Origin: Candidatus Obscuribacterales bacterium
Lineage (GTDB): Bacteria > Cyanobacteriota > Vampirovibrionia > Obscuribacterales > Obscuribacteraceae
Direction of reading: 5' to 3'
DNA: 44,745 bases
Assembly: GCA_021732565.1 (NCBI GenBank)
Contig: JAKFUT010000098.1
Location: 1 to 44,745 of the forward strand
Below, in pieces: positions 33,698 through 42,460 of this stretch. The notes below the pieces were generated by a model. The model saw only the letters and a list, made by a program, of their open reading frames with translations. It was not told the origin of the DNA and made no database searches. A program made the position numbers and the translations under genes. Every line of letters starts with the position of its first letter. Position 1 is the first letter of the stretch.

Positions 33698-35240
33698 ATT
33701 ACCGCTGTCTCTGCAGTTTGTTGGTTTTCTTCTCCTTCATCTGGTAGTACTGTTTCTACTCTTTTTGTTCTTTTTCAATACACAGTTCGGCATGGGATGG
33801 GAAGCGCTTATTGCCAGCCCTGCCGGTGAACGTGTTGAAGGGATTTCTCGGGTAATGAGAGAGCAATTGAAGTCGAGCCCGAACAGTTCCTGGAACGCTA
33901 TTTTGGCCGGATTTGGAAATCTCTACAATGTTACGTTTTACATATTCGATCGCCGTGGTCGACAGATTGCCGGGGAGCCCGTGACACTACCTGAACAGGT
34001 TGTGGCAAGAGTTACAAGAAAACATCCACCTAATGCAGATCGCGAAAACGTGAATGCGGATCATGCACCGATTCCCGCCGATATCCAGCAACGCTGGAGG
34101 GAGCATGGCTTACACGGCCGGATCTTGCTACATACCAACAATCCCGATCGATTTTGGATCTGTGTGAGATTTGGAATTCCTGTAAACCGCGATGAAGCAA
34201 ACGCAGCAGAAGTAATGCCAACGCCTGACGGACCAATGATTCCCGGCACGCTATTAGCTGCCTGCCCGAATTTCTGGTCTTCTCGCATACTATTTGACTT
34301 TGGCATGTTGCTTTCTGCGATCGGTAGCATCATCTTACTGTCTGTCGTTATCTGGTGGCCATTCGTTTTTAGCATCACCCGCGCAATCGCTCAGCTGACA
34401 GCGATGACAGAGCGGATTGCACAAGGACGCTTTGATGCACGGTTAAAAGTAAATCGCAGCGACGAGATCGGTCAACTGGCAGAAGCGGTTAACAGCATGG
34501 CTGAGCGCCTCGATAATTTTGTCGCCGGACAGAAGCGATTCCTGGGAGACACCGCACATGAACTTTGTTCTCCGATTTCGCGATTGCATATCGCCCTGGA
34601 ACTGCTCGAGAGTTCCGTGACCGAGGAACAAGAGTTGACAATTAAGGACATCAGAGAAGATGTCGATGAGATGAGCAACCTGATTAACGATCTGCTGGCA
34701 TTTTCAAAAGCAGGTCTACAAGGAAAGGAGTTGCAGCTCTCTGCCGTTAACCTTGGTACGGTACTACAGACGGTGATGTCCAAGACCTGCTCGGAGAAGC
34801 TGGTGAAGGTAGATTTCCCGGCGGACGTCTTCGTCTTTGGCGACAACCTTTTACTTGAGCGGGCTTTAGCAAACGTGATTCGAAATGCTGTGCGCTATGC
34901 GTCGCAAGATGGTCCGATACATGTTAACGGGGTACGTTCCGGCGCGGAATTTGTGATCACAATAACCGATTCCGGTCCCGGTGTGCCAGCCGAGTCGATT
35001 AAGATGCTAGGGGAGCCGTTCTTTCGTCCGGAACCCTCACGGAGCAGGAGTTCTGGTGGTGTGGGACTGGGTTTGTCCATCGTAAAATCATGCGTGGAAA
35101 CCTGTGGTGGCAGTTTTACCGTACGTAATCATCAGCCAAAAGGTCTGCAAGTCGAATTGCGACTAAAATCGTATGTGGCGACACAGCGGTACCCGACGGA
35201 CGATGCTGGAAAGCTGAATGATTCATTCTCCGTTCACTGA
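33687..35240 (+). CDS. CpxA-like sensor histidine kinase
   Basis: The start was set at ATG 33687, which overlaps the regulator stop by 11 bp; the frame upstream of it is inside the regulator gene. The 517-residue kinase has transmembrane helices at ~9-30 and ~203-228, a ~170-residue periplasmic domain, a HAMP domain (~229-282: ITRAIAQLTAMTERIAQGRF), and the His box TAHELCSPISRL with His291. In most kinases the box reads HELRTP; here Arg is Cys. G1 is DSGPGVP and G2 is GVGLGLSIVK. The layout matches CpxA. It probably phosphorylates the regulator encoded just upstream and is held in check by the CpxP-like protein. Confidence 0.94.
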   Translation: MKVRLPLSLQFVGFLLLHLVVLFLLFLFFFNTQFGMGWEALIASPAGERVEGISRVMREQLKSSPNSSWNAILAGFGNLYNVTFYIFDRRGRQIAGEPVTLPEQVVARVTRKHPPNADRENVNADHAPIPADIQQRWREHGLHGRILLHTNNPDRFWICVRFGIPVNRDEANAAEVMPTPDGPMIPGTLLAACPNFWSSRILFDFGMLLSAIGSIILLSVVIWWPFVFSITRAIAQLTAMTERIAQGRFDARLKVNRSDEIGQLAEAVNSMAERLDNFVAGQKRFLGDTAHELCSPISRLHIALELLESSVTEEQELTIKDIREDVDEMSNLINDLLAFSKAGLQGKELQLSAVNLGTVLQTVMSKTCSEKLVKVDFPADVFVFGDNLLLERALANVIRNAVRYASQDGPIHVNGVRSGAEFVITITDSGPGVPAESIKMLGEPFFRPEPSRSRSSGGVGLGLSIVKSCVETCGGSFTVRNHQPKGLQVELRLKSYVATQRYPTDDAGKLNDSFSVH

Positions 35241-35260
35241 CGTGCAAAACACACGCCACT

Positions 35261-36310
35261 TTAAGCAGTCTTATTCACAGGGCGGCGCCAAATGAGTGTA
35301 TCACTTAAGTAATGGTGAAAGTTCATGGACAAATGCACCACAGCGAACAGAGCCGGAACAAAATAACTAATACCATGGAAAAGCGCGCTCAGCACGGCAC
35401 CGATCAATATCAACAGTCCCAAATGCTTCAGAGGAGAAAGCTTTACCTGTGGCGTCGAACCGGCCGGCGGTCTCGATCGAAACGCTTGCACATATGCCAC
35501 ATACTGTAGCGAATGCCACAGTGACACCACCAGATATCCCCAGGAAAGATCATCTGCTACAATCCAGGCTAATACATTGATCACGCAACCAGATACGCAA
35601 CACAAAATTCGTCCCGGCACTGCCCGTCTGGAGCAACCCTCTCGCAACTCGCACAAAACGTATGTGACGGCCAATAGCAAGCTCGCGCTCCAAACAGGCA
35701 CGCAGAGTGGCTCTAGCCATTGCAACGCGGGAAAAACAATCGGGTACCCCTGATATCGGGTATCTTGCCACATACATGCTGAGAGCACGGCAGCCCAGGG
35801 AAACAGCTCTATTAATGCGCCTGCCGTTTTGTTCACGAGTCGAGAAGGATCCGAATTGGCCATTCTCATGTATCGGCGCATAATTCCATAGTTCTGGCGA
35901 TTTGCATGCCAGGTTTGCAGTGCGAACCAGACGAATACCAAATACGGCAACAATTTGAACACATAAACAACCACAGCAACAAGTGCCATAATTGCAAGCG
36001 GCGCTTGCCAAGAAAGCCATTTGAATCGCAAACGACAATCATCGTCCATGTTCAGCCGCACATGGGTCGCCACTACATGTGGGAATCCTATACTGAGTGA
36101 GTACACGCTCATGAGCATCGTGTACCAGCTGTCCAATGCAAACAAACCAAACAGCGCAAGCGGTAAAACAAGCATTCCGGCGCCACCATGAATCGCCCAG
36201 AAATCTACAACGGGGTTAAATATCCAGTAGTTCACCTGTTTATCGCTGCCCCGCATACTTTCCCGGTGGACTTCAGCAACGGCAGGATGAGGTGCAGTGA
36301 CAGATTGCAT
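35261..36310 (-). CDS. Polytopic membrane protein with conserved His motifs
   Basis: A 349-residue protein with about eight hydrophobic segments. Histidine motifs recur at membrane edges: FPHVVATHVR (H78, H83), QTWHANRQNYG (H135), SLWHSLQYVAYVQ and, near the end, MNFHHYLSDTLIWR. Such spacing suggests a metal-binding membrane enzyme; Brp/Blh carotene-cleavage-like proteins or other multi-His membrane oxygenases are possible, but I cannot identify the family. It converges on the CpxA-like kinase with 20 bp between stops and stands alone on its strand. Start at the ATG at 36310 is the first in frame. Confidence 0.75.
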   Translation of the reverse strand: MQSVTAPHPAVAEVHRESMRGSDKQVNYWIFNPVVDFWAIHGGAGMLVLPLALFGLFALDSWYTMLMSVYSLSIGFPHVVATHVRLNMDDDCRLRFKWLSWQAPLAIMALVAVVVYVFKLLPYLVFVWFALQTWHANRQNYGIMRRYMRMANSDPSRLVNKTAGALIELFPWAAVLSACMWQDTRYQGYPIVFPALQWLEPLCVPVWSASLLLAVTYVLCELREGCSRRAVPGRILCCVSGCVINVLAWIVADDLSWGYLVVSLWHSLQYVAYVQAFRSRPPAGSTPQVKLSPLKHLGLLILIGAVLSALFHGISYFVPALFAVVHLSMNFHHYLSDTLIWRRPVNKTA

Positions 36311-36423
36311 AGTCGGCTTCAGCTCTGAACAACCCTAGTTCACGTATGTTAGTCGGCACGCTCGTGCAGATCATGACTTAGCGTTAATGTATCCACCCTG
36401 GCGATAGAACATCGCGACGAGTA

Positions 36424-36618
36424 ATGCAAGATAGAGTTCTCGATTCTCTACCGATAGGATTGTATCGATCCATTGTGGCGGAAAGGTCTAGAAACTTGTC
36501 GTACGCTCTCTCCCAAAGGGTGCTCTTAACACAAGCGGGAAGAACTGCTGTCCGACTTTTGCAGGCATCGAATTATTTACGCCGTTACAATGAGATCGGT
36601 GGAAACTTTCATTGTTGA
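36424..36618 (+). CDS. Possible small protein, doubtful
   Basis: A 64-residue frame from an ATG without a good binding site. The translation (LSYALSQRVLLTQAGRTAVR) is helix-like and basic, which is why it is listed. It overlaps by 10 bp, tail to tail, the minus-strand small frame. Evidence is weak. Confidence 0.22.
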   Translation: MQDRVLDSLPIGLYRSIVAERSRNLSYALSQRVLLTQAGRTAVRLLQASNYLRRYNEIGGNFHC

Positions 36619-36764
36619 ATTCGATTCGTAGGTTTTCCCACTTCAGCATGCAGTGGATTCTCCTTCTTGGCCAAACGCAGTCGGTAAGTCAATCTTCTAT
36701 CATGAACCGACCGTAGGATGCAGGATCTGCAACTGATCAACTCATGTTGTCCAAGAGCAAACAT
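36609..36764 (-). CDS. Possible small basic protein with strong ribosome binding site
   Basis: A 51-residue frame from the ATG at 36764, preceded by a purine-rich AGAGGAAAGGAAG stretch at good spacing. The product starts MFALGQHELISCRSCIL and is basic, with two nearby Cys (CRSC). It is not recognised. The start signal favours a real gene; the lack of any known relative keeps confidence low. Confidence 0.4.
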   Translation of the reverse strand: MFALGQHELISCRSCILRSVHDRRLTYRLRLAKKENPLHAEVGKPTNRIQQ

Positions 36765-36915
36765 AGTCTTCCTTTCCTCTAGAATCGGGACTCCGCCAGT
36801 ATTATCAACCCGGGTGGATACTCTGGCTGCAATTGTATTCAATTCAATTACCGACTTGATTTAGTTCGCACAAAATCGGGTATGTCGTTTGCGGTGCCCC
36901 AACAGGAATGAGTTA

Positions 36916-37635
36916 GTGGCAAAGGTTCTCGTCATAGAAGATGATCTTTTATTGGCGCAATCTCTCTACGATTGGCTGCAATTGGAAGGGCACCGCCCCG
37001 AAATGACTCATGATGGCGAGGATGGGCTGAATTTGTTGAAGGTCTCAGGTTTCGATGTGGCCATCATCGATTGGGATCTTCCTGGCATGACCGGAACGGA
37101 AATCTGTTCTAACTATCGAAATGCCGGAGGCAAAACTCCCATCCTCATGCTTACCAAGAAATCCACAATTGCCGACAAAGAGCAGGGCTTTGAGGCGGGC
37201 GCAGACGACTACCTTTCCAAGCCATTCGACCTTCGCGAACTTCGTGCTCGAGTTAAAGCCTTGCTTCGCAGATCCACGAACCTATTTGATACAGGCCGAA
37301 AAGTAGGTTCGATTAGTCTGGACAACGCCGGGTGCACGGTTACCATTGGCACCAGAATTGTCAAATTACTACCGCGCGAATTTGCTTTAATTGAGTTCCT
37401 GATGCGTCATCCTCATACCTTCTTTACTGCAGAAAAATTGTTGGATCATGTATGGCATTCCGAAGCTGATTCGAGCATACAGGCACTACGTACGTGTATT
37501 AGTCGAATTCGAACAAAAACCGATGAGGAGGGTCAATCGTCACTGATAGAGACATCCAAAGGCTGGGGCTATAAGATTTCCGAGAACTACACTTCTGATT
37601 TGGCAATCGAAACCAAAACCTCCAAGCCAGAATAA
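36916..37635 (+). CDS. OmpR-family response regulator of the HK2 module
   Basis: The start was set at GTG 36916, aligning with the other regulator (SKILILDDE against AKVLVIEDD), with AGGA upstream; the frame extends to 36889. It has 239 residues. Receiver domain ~1-115 with acidic residues 8-10, Asp52 in IIDWDLPGMTG, and Lys in DDYLSKPFD. Winged helix ~135-230 with LLPREFALIEFLMRHP and SIQALRTCISRIRTK. It converges on HK2 (stop to stop 5 bp), so regulator and kinase are on opposite strands, an unusual layout. It is the closest visible relative of the regulator cut at 1-188. Confidence 0.94.
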   Translation: MAKVLVIEDDLLLAQSLYDWLQLEGHRPEMTHDGEDGLNLLKVSGFDVAIIDWDLPGMTGTEICSNYRNAGGKTPILMLTKKSTIADKEQGFEAGADDYLSKPFDLRELRARVKALLRRSTNLFDTGRKVGSISLDNAGCTVTIGTRIVKLLPREFALIEFLMRHPHTFFTAEKLLDHVWHSEADSSIQALRTCISRIRTKTDEEGQSSLIETSKGWGYKISENYTSDLAIETKTSKPE

Positions 37636-37640
37636 TCAGT

Positions 37641-39134
37641 TCAGTCTTCGCTTTCTCGCGACGGCTTTTGTTCTTGAACCGGAATGTCGAACCAGAAACA
37701 AGTTCCACCGGATTCCGGCGAAGAGCAGCCAATTGAGCCACCGTGCGCAAAGGCAAGAGACTTGGCGATATAGAGCCCCAATCCACTGCCAAGCTTCTTG
37801 GTTTGACTCGATTGATCGAGTTGCGTGAATTTTTCAAACAAGCGAAGTTGATCTTCTTTTGAAATACCAGGCCCCTGATCTCGCACCTCCCATCTGGTTG
37901 ACGATGGCAACTGCTGAATCAAAATGTTAACTTCGGAATTGGCCGGCGAAAATTTGATTGCATTTGACAATAGATTGACCAGCACCTGGATCACACGATC
38001 GGGATCGCAAAACAGTAGCACCTGGTTGGATTGTTCTCGATCAAAGTTCAGCCTCACCTTCTTGACCTCAGCCATTCCTGAAACTGCATTGATAGACGGG
38101 ACAATTATTTCGGCGGCGAAGCACCTTTGCAATTCTAGTTCCATCTTCCCTCCTTCCAATTTATCTACATCAAGCAGCGTGTTGGTCAATCTCACCAATC
38201 TGTGCAGCTCGGAACTCGTTTTCCTCAATTTAGACAGGCAGCTCGGCGACAAGGTTTCCGCCTCAAACTCAAGAATCATATCCATGGTCAGAGTAGCTGA
38301 TGTTATCGGAGATCGAAGATCGTGCGTAATCATTGCAACCAGAGTTCGTCGGCGATCTTCCGATAGACTCTTATTGCGAGCCATTTCTCTGAACGCTGCA
38401 TCCAGCTCAGCCAGTTCATCCTTTCCCGTCAGGGCTACCAGGTTCGGCTCTCCTTGTTCGAACAATCGAATGTTACTCATAAGCAGCCGCAATCGGGTCA
38501 GAGTCTGCTTGCCAAAGAGCACCACCAGCAATGCCACAATGGCAGTATCCACTCCAACTGCAGCTATCGTCAAGTTCCTAATCGAAGCCCGTGAAGCAAG
38601 CGATTTTGGTTGCAGATCGCTGACAATTGGCGCATATTTATCTTGCAGCGAGCGCTCATCTGCGGTCAAATTATTGAATGCCAGCATCAGCTCTTCGTAG
38701 TATTCCGGCTCATTTATAAAGCGGGATAAGGCCAGAGATTTTGTATTGCCCTCTGCTACTGAAGATGCATAAGAGACAATTTCTTTGAAGCGTCCCAGGT
38801 TCTCGCCGTAGTGCACAGCCAAGGCTCTGGAGGGAGGATCATCGTTCACTAAATCTTGTAACTGCTGCATTCTTGCAGCAATCACGACCGTCATTGTCTG
38901 AACAGCTTTGTCGACATCAGTCGCGCTCAAAAATTGCCTGGCCGCAAACATGGAGATGTATTTGATCGCCGCAAATCTGATTTCCTGGCAACAAGTTATT
39001 ACCTGTTTGGCCCGCGTTTCTTTTTGAATGGCTGAATCTACTTGAATTAGCATGACAACCAGAGCAGACGAAAATACAAGCTGGCACAGCAACGGCAACC
39101 CCAACAAAAGAACACCCTGCTGCCAAAATTTCAT
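37641..39134 (-). CDS. Membrane sensor histidine kinase HK2
   Basis: The start was set at the ATG at 39134, with a GGAAAGG purine site upstream; a GTG at 39149 is an alternative. 497 residues: transmembrane helix 1 ~8-31, a ~155-residue helical periplasmic domain, helix 2 ~188-207, HAMP-like linker, His271 in MITHDLRSPITS, N box VLVNLLSNAIKFSP, G1 DQGPGISKED, G2 GSGLGLYIAK. It is paralogous to HK1 over the whole length, including the TM1 motif LLLGxPLLxQL and the YAPI-x-QP end of the sensor domain. It is divergent from a TPR-like partner at 39184 (49 bp) and convergent with its presumed regulator at 36916. Confidence 0.95.
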   Translation of the reverse strand: MKFWQQGVLLLGLPLLCQLVFSSALVVMLIQVDSAIQKETRAKQVITCCQEIRFAAIKYISMFAARQFLSATDVDKAVQTMTVVIAARMQQLQDLVNDDPPSRALAVHYGENLGRFKEIVSYASSVAEGNTKSLALSRFINEPEYYEELMLAFNNLTADERSLQDKYAPIVSDLQPKSLASRASIRNLTIAAVGVDTAIVALLVVLFGKQTLTRLRLLMSNIRLFEQGEPNLVALTGKDELAELDAAFREMARNKSLSEDRRRTLVAMITHDLRSPITSATLTMDMILEFEAETLSPSCLSKLRKTSSELHRLVRLTNTLLDVDKLEGGKMELELQRCFAAEIIVPSINAVSGMAEVKKVRLNFDREQSNQVLLFCDPDRVIQVLVNLLSNAIKFSPANSEVNILIQQLPSSTRWEVRDQGPGISKEDQLRLFEKFTQLDQSSQTKKLGSGLGLYIAKSLAFAHGGSIGCSSPESGGTCFWFDIPVQEQKPSRESED

Positions 39135-39183
39135 CTGCCACCTTTCCACCGTTCTGCGTTATTATAGGTGAGTCGCCGGTGCA

Positions 39184-40485
39184 ATGAATATGCTTCTTCG
39201 TGGCGCTTTGATAGTAAGTCTGGTGCCAGCCTTGATTCAGCCCTCTGCGCTGTCGGCTGAAAGTCTCGATTGGAAAGCGCAATCGAGGATCGCCTATGAA
39301 CTGTATCGTCATCAGCAGTATCAACAAGCTCTCCATAAATACTCGGATTGTCTGCAATATCCGGGTCCCAATAGCGAGAAGACCGAAGCTGGCATCGACT
39401 TGCGATTGAATATGGTGCAGATTCTTTGTGATTTGAACCAGCTCGATCAAGCCGCGAACATCTTGTCTAACTTGACGCCAGCTATAAAACAATATCGAGG
39501 CGGACTGCTGGAGTTGCGCTTCTGGAGAAGGAAACGACAGCTTTATCTGGCTGAAAAAGCCACTAAGCTTGCAGCACTTGCTCAAAAACGGATCTGCGAT
39601 CTCAACGGAAAAATCTTCGGTACGCTTTCTGAGCATTACATTAGCACTCGCAATACATTGTTGTTCGATTTAATTCAGTCGCAACAATGGCCGGCTGCGT
39701 TTGAGATAGTTCGCACCTACGCGGCTCTGTTAAAAGAATATCCGGATACCACGTTGAAGCACCATCTTGCTTATGGATTACAAATGTTCCGCAACGGCAT
39801 TACCAATCACCTGTCGGATGACATCAAAGCTCACAATGCCGAAGATGCATATAGCTGTGCCGATATGCTGACCACTGTCGATACCGATATGGCAGCGCGA
39901 ACTTATTTGTGGTCGCTCGTTTTGCCCTTAGCCGGGCTGCTTCAAAAGGGGCAACGTGATCGCCCGGCCAGTGAGATTATAAGCGGTGTCGAGCAACTTG
40001 GAAAAGCAGCGCCACGCCGAAGCGTTGAGGTCTACGCCAACTTGCTGTTGGCGGAGGCTTTCACTAGAGTGTATGCCGGTAACTTTGATGAGCACACCGA
40101 AGAATTACTAAGCCGGGCGTGGAAATCACTGGAACTTAAGATAACTCCATCTGAAGGCAACAGGATGGTGCTGTATATACATACAGGTTCATTGTTGGCT
40201 TTGGTGTTAGCAAAACGCGGAAACATTCAAAAGGCCACTGCACAGTTGAAGGACCTTTCACCTTGCTCCGTGCAGTTTCATGATCATCATATTCTCGATG
40301 GACTAACTCATGCCCGTGTCGCTATCGCTGAGGCGCTGGTGCAACAAGGCAAGTTGGTTGAAGCGCATCAGCAATTCCAAGCATTGAGAAAACAACTAGC
40401 ATCAATGCCCAAAGTGAAGGACAAAGGACAGGCTCTGACGGACTGGAAATGGAAGGAGGAACAGTTGCTTCCCACCCCGCATTAG
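39184..40485 (+). CDS. Secreted TPR-like helical protein, partner of HK2
   Basis: A 433-residue protein with a signal peptide (1-24: RGALIVSLVPALIQP, ending LSA). The mature part is helical throughout, with TPR-like units such as RIAYELYRHQQYQQALHKY and EALVQQGKLVEAHQQFQAL. It is paralogous to the HK1 partner at 241-1446. Here it is divergent from the histidine kinase and not overlapping, so co-regulation would come from a shared 49-bp promoter region. It is probably periplasmic and probably senses or scaffolds for HK2 (inference). Confidence 0.8.
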   Translation: MNMLLRGALIVSLVPALIQPSALSAESLDWKAQSRIAYELYRHQQYQQALHKYSDCLQYPGPNSEKTEAGIDLRLNMVQILCDLNQLDQAANILSNLTPAIKQYRGGLLELRFWRRKRQLYLAEKATKLAALAQKRICDLNGKIFGTLSEHYISTRNTLLFDLIQSQQWPAAFEIVRTYAALLKEYPDTTLKHHLAYGLQMFRNGITNHLSDDIKAHNAEDAYSCADMLTTVDTDMAARTYLWSLVLPLAGLLQKGQRDRPASEIISGVEQLGKAAPRRSVEVYANLLLAEAFTRVYAGNFDEHTEELLSRAWKSLELKITPSEGNRMVLYIHTGSLLALVLAKRGNIQKATAQLKDLSPCSVQFHDHHILDGLTHARVAIAEALVQQGKLVEAHQQFQALRKQLASMPKVKDKGQALTDWKWKEEQLLPTPH

Positions 40486-40996
40486 TCATTCCACTCGTTG
40501 TCATCGCGCAGGAGGCGACGGTTTAACTTACCCTGAAGTGTCACCTGTCAATTTATGCAAGATACGCATAATTTCTTACATTCCAATCTTTTCATTCTAA
40601 GGAATTCAGGGACTTTCGGGACTTGGTTCCTAAGAGAAGATATGCATCGCGCGCATAAATTCATAGGCGGATTACTCTCCACCAGTGTGGCAGTAGAGAT
40701 CAGTTCCAGCTGCACGTTTTGTTGGCGCGACAATTGCCATGCTTCGCGCGAATTCACTCTTCCAATCTTCATTGCGCAGGTTTTCTTACGGCGGCATCAT
40801 AGTAGCCTTCCTCCCGGGTAATGTGCGTCAGGCTCACCATGCTAAGTACATTGGAAGCGGCGTAAACCGGGCTGTGTGAGCGTTTGTTGAAAATCTCCTT
40901 CAAGCTCATGAATGTGCATGTTATCTATGCGTAATCTTCTCGTCATAGTCTTGGAGAACAGGAAAGACACGGCGCTTGTGCGCGAGGGGAATCGCA
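40486..40996. other. 511-bp intergenic region
   Basis: Two opposing frames (40555-40821 plus, 40548-40772 minus) have no matching start signals. On minus a strong GGGAGGAAGG precedes an ATG ATG that opens only a 4-codon frame (ending near 40789), which may be a chance or a leader. No gene is defended. Confidence 0.4.
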
Positions 40997-42094
40997 ATGA
41001 CCAAAGTAATCGAAAGTGATATGACCGATCGAACAGAGACGTCAGCGACGTTTGCTGCAGGACCGGAGAGTGTGGAGCCCATCTTGAATGGTTCGGATCA
41101 ACAGAGATTTATGCAAAGGAAGATTAGCGATACAGTCGCGCTACCGTCATTTGAGCTTACTCACAAGTCCGGGGGTCAACAGGACACCGCGGCAAACAAA
41201 CCAACCATAGACTATTCAGGAAACCAGAATGAAAAATCTTCGGCTGATAAAGGAGAAGAAGAAGGGTCTAAGTCGGGCTCCAAGAAGACAGAGTATTCGA
41301 AGGTTTTTGAACAAGAGACAACGATTTCCGATGGCATCGACCGCATGACTTTATCGATGGGAAAGGGTCAACTCAAGCGAAGCTTGAGCGAACGTTTCTT
41401 TGAACAAGAAACAAGTAATCCCGATGGTGCCACAGGCATCACTCAAGACGTCATCGATGCGCAGCGAACGCCAAACGCGGACAGAAAAGGCGACGGCACC
41501 CTGGAGCGATCAGGCTCGGGACGCACGAACGAGCCGCCCGCGGAGCCGAATGACAGATCTGAGAGCCCGCCGATCAAAGAAGAGCCCCGACCTTTTCCAC
41601 CCGGCATCACTCCCTTAACTGAGACACGGTCAGCAGAATCCGCAGTTGCGGCTAGCGATAGCAAGACGCCCGAGGCACCGGATAAGGTGTCCAAGCCTCA
41701 ACCGACCGAGGCGGACAAGGCGATTGTGGGAGATCTGATGGAAGCGCTGAAGGTTGGAGACTTGGCGAAGTTCAAAGATATCTTGAATGAGAAAACGAGT
41801 AAGTCCGATGCCGCCCGCATGCTCTTAGCAGACAAACTAAAGGAGAAGGGAATAGCCATAGGAGTCTTCGACGCCAATTTTGGCAAGAAAGACTCTGATG
41901 GCAACCCGGTACGTTCGGAGGCCTTTTTCTTGAGTATCTCGCTGGCCGAAAGCTCAGTCGCCATAATTGCTGTCGAGCAAAATGGAACCGGCACGCGAGC
42001 GTGGAACCACTGCCTGAAACTGCCAGCCAATCAGGCAAAACGGGTAGAAACAGCCCCCGTGCTGGAGGAGCTGAAGCGCAGACTGGCCAAATAA
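40997..42094 (+). CDS. Large disordered protein with a small C-terminal domain
   Basis: Start set at ATG 40997, with GAGGGGA about 7 nt upstream. The 365-residue product is polar and Pro/Ser/Glu-rich for ~240 residues, with an internal duplication (FEQETTISDG at 104-113 and FEQETSNPDG at 135-144). The C-terminal ~120 residues (MEALKVGDLAKFKDILNEKT, then FLSISLAESSVAIIAVEQNG) look folded. There is no signal peptide. It belongs in style with the hypothetical proteins at 3814, 5061 and 6319: disordered N-terminus plus small C-terminal domain. A hairpin follows at 42119-42149. Function unknown. Confidence 0.75.
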   Translation: MTKVIESDMTDRTETSATFAAGPESVEPILNGSDQQRFMQRKISDTVALPSFELTHKSGGQQDTAANKPTIDYSGNQNEKSSADKGEEEGSKSGSKKTEYSKVFEQETTISDGIDRMTLSMGKGQLKRSLSERFFEQETSNPDGATGITQDVIDAQRTPNADRKGDGTLERSGSGRTNEPPAEPNDRSESPPIKEEPRPFPPGITPLTETRSAESAVAASDSKTPEAPDKVSKPQPTEADKAIVGDLMEALKVGDLAKFKDILNEKTSKSDAARMLLADKLKEKGIAIGVFDANFGKKDSDGNPVRSEAFFLSISLAESSVAIIAVEQNGTGTRAWNHCLKLPANQAKRVETAPVLEELKRRLAK

Positions 42095-42118
42095 ACCTAA
42101 ATGCGAAAGCTCCAATTG

Positions 42119-42149
42119 CAGAAGGCATCACCTCAGGTGGTGCCTTCTG
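42119..42149 (+). terminator. Hairpin after the disordered protein gene
   Basis: CAGAAGGCATCACC (42119-42132) pairs with GGTGGTGCCTTCTG (42136-42149) with one G-T wobble and a 3-nt loop. There is no T-run, so it may be a weak or Rho-aided terminator. Confidence 0.55.
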
Positions 42150-42460
42150 GTCTGAGGCGTTCCATGACTCTGACGGGTTCGCTTTCCTGAATCTCTCAGG
42201 TCGGCGAAACGGTGTGCAATCCAATCTCAAAAGTATCGGACGCAGCTACTGAATGGACCGAGATGCCGGGTAAGTCGCAATAGAACGAAATGTGGCGCAG
42301 CGAATTTCGTATCCTGAACAAAAGCTTGCTTGATCAGGTCACGGAAGAATAATGAACCGGCTATCATTACCCCTCGGCTAAATTAATTTTTGAGCAGACA
42401 TTGAACTTTTTCCATGCTCATTTCGTTATGTGTGTAGATGCTCAAGCGGAGGTTTTCCAG
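42150..42460. other. Intergenic region before the glycoside hydrolase
   Basis: 311 bp without a gene I would defend; no clear promoter elements found. Confidence 0.4.

Larger units (their letters stand above)
36311..36915. other. Intergenic region with two doubtful small genes
   Basis: 605 bp between the membrane protein start and the regulator start. It holds a plus frame (36424-36618) and a minus frame (36609-36764), listed separately; nothing else is visible. Confidence 0.4.

Noticed and set aside
40548-40821. Two opposing small frames
   Set aside because: Neither has a matching ribosome binding site; the strong GGGAGGAAGG site on minus leads to a 4-codon frame instead.
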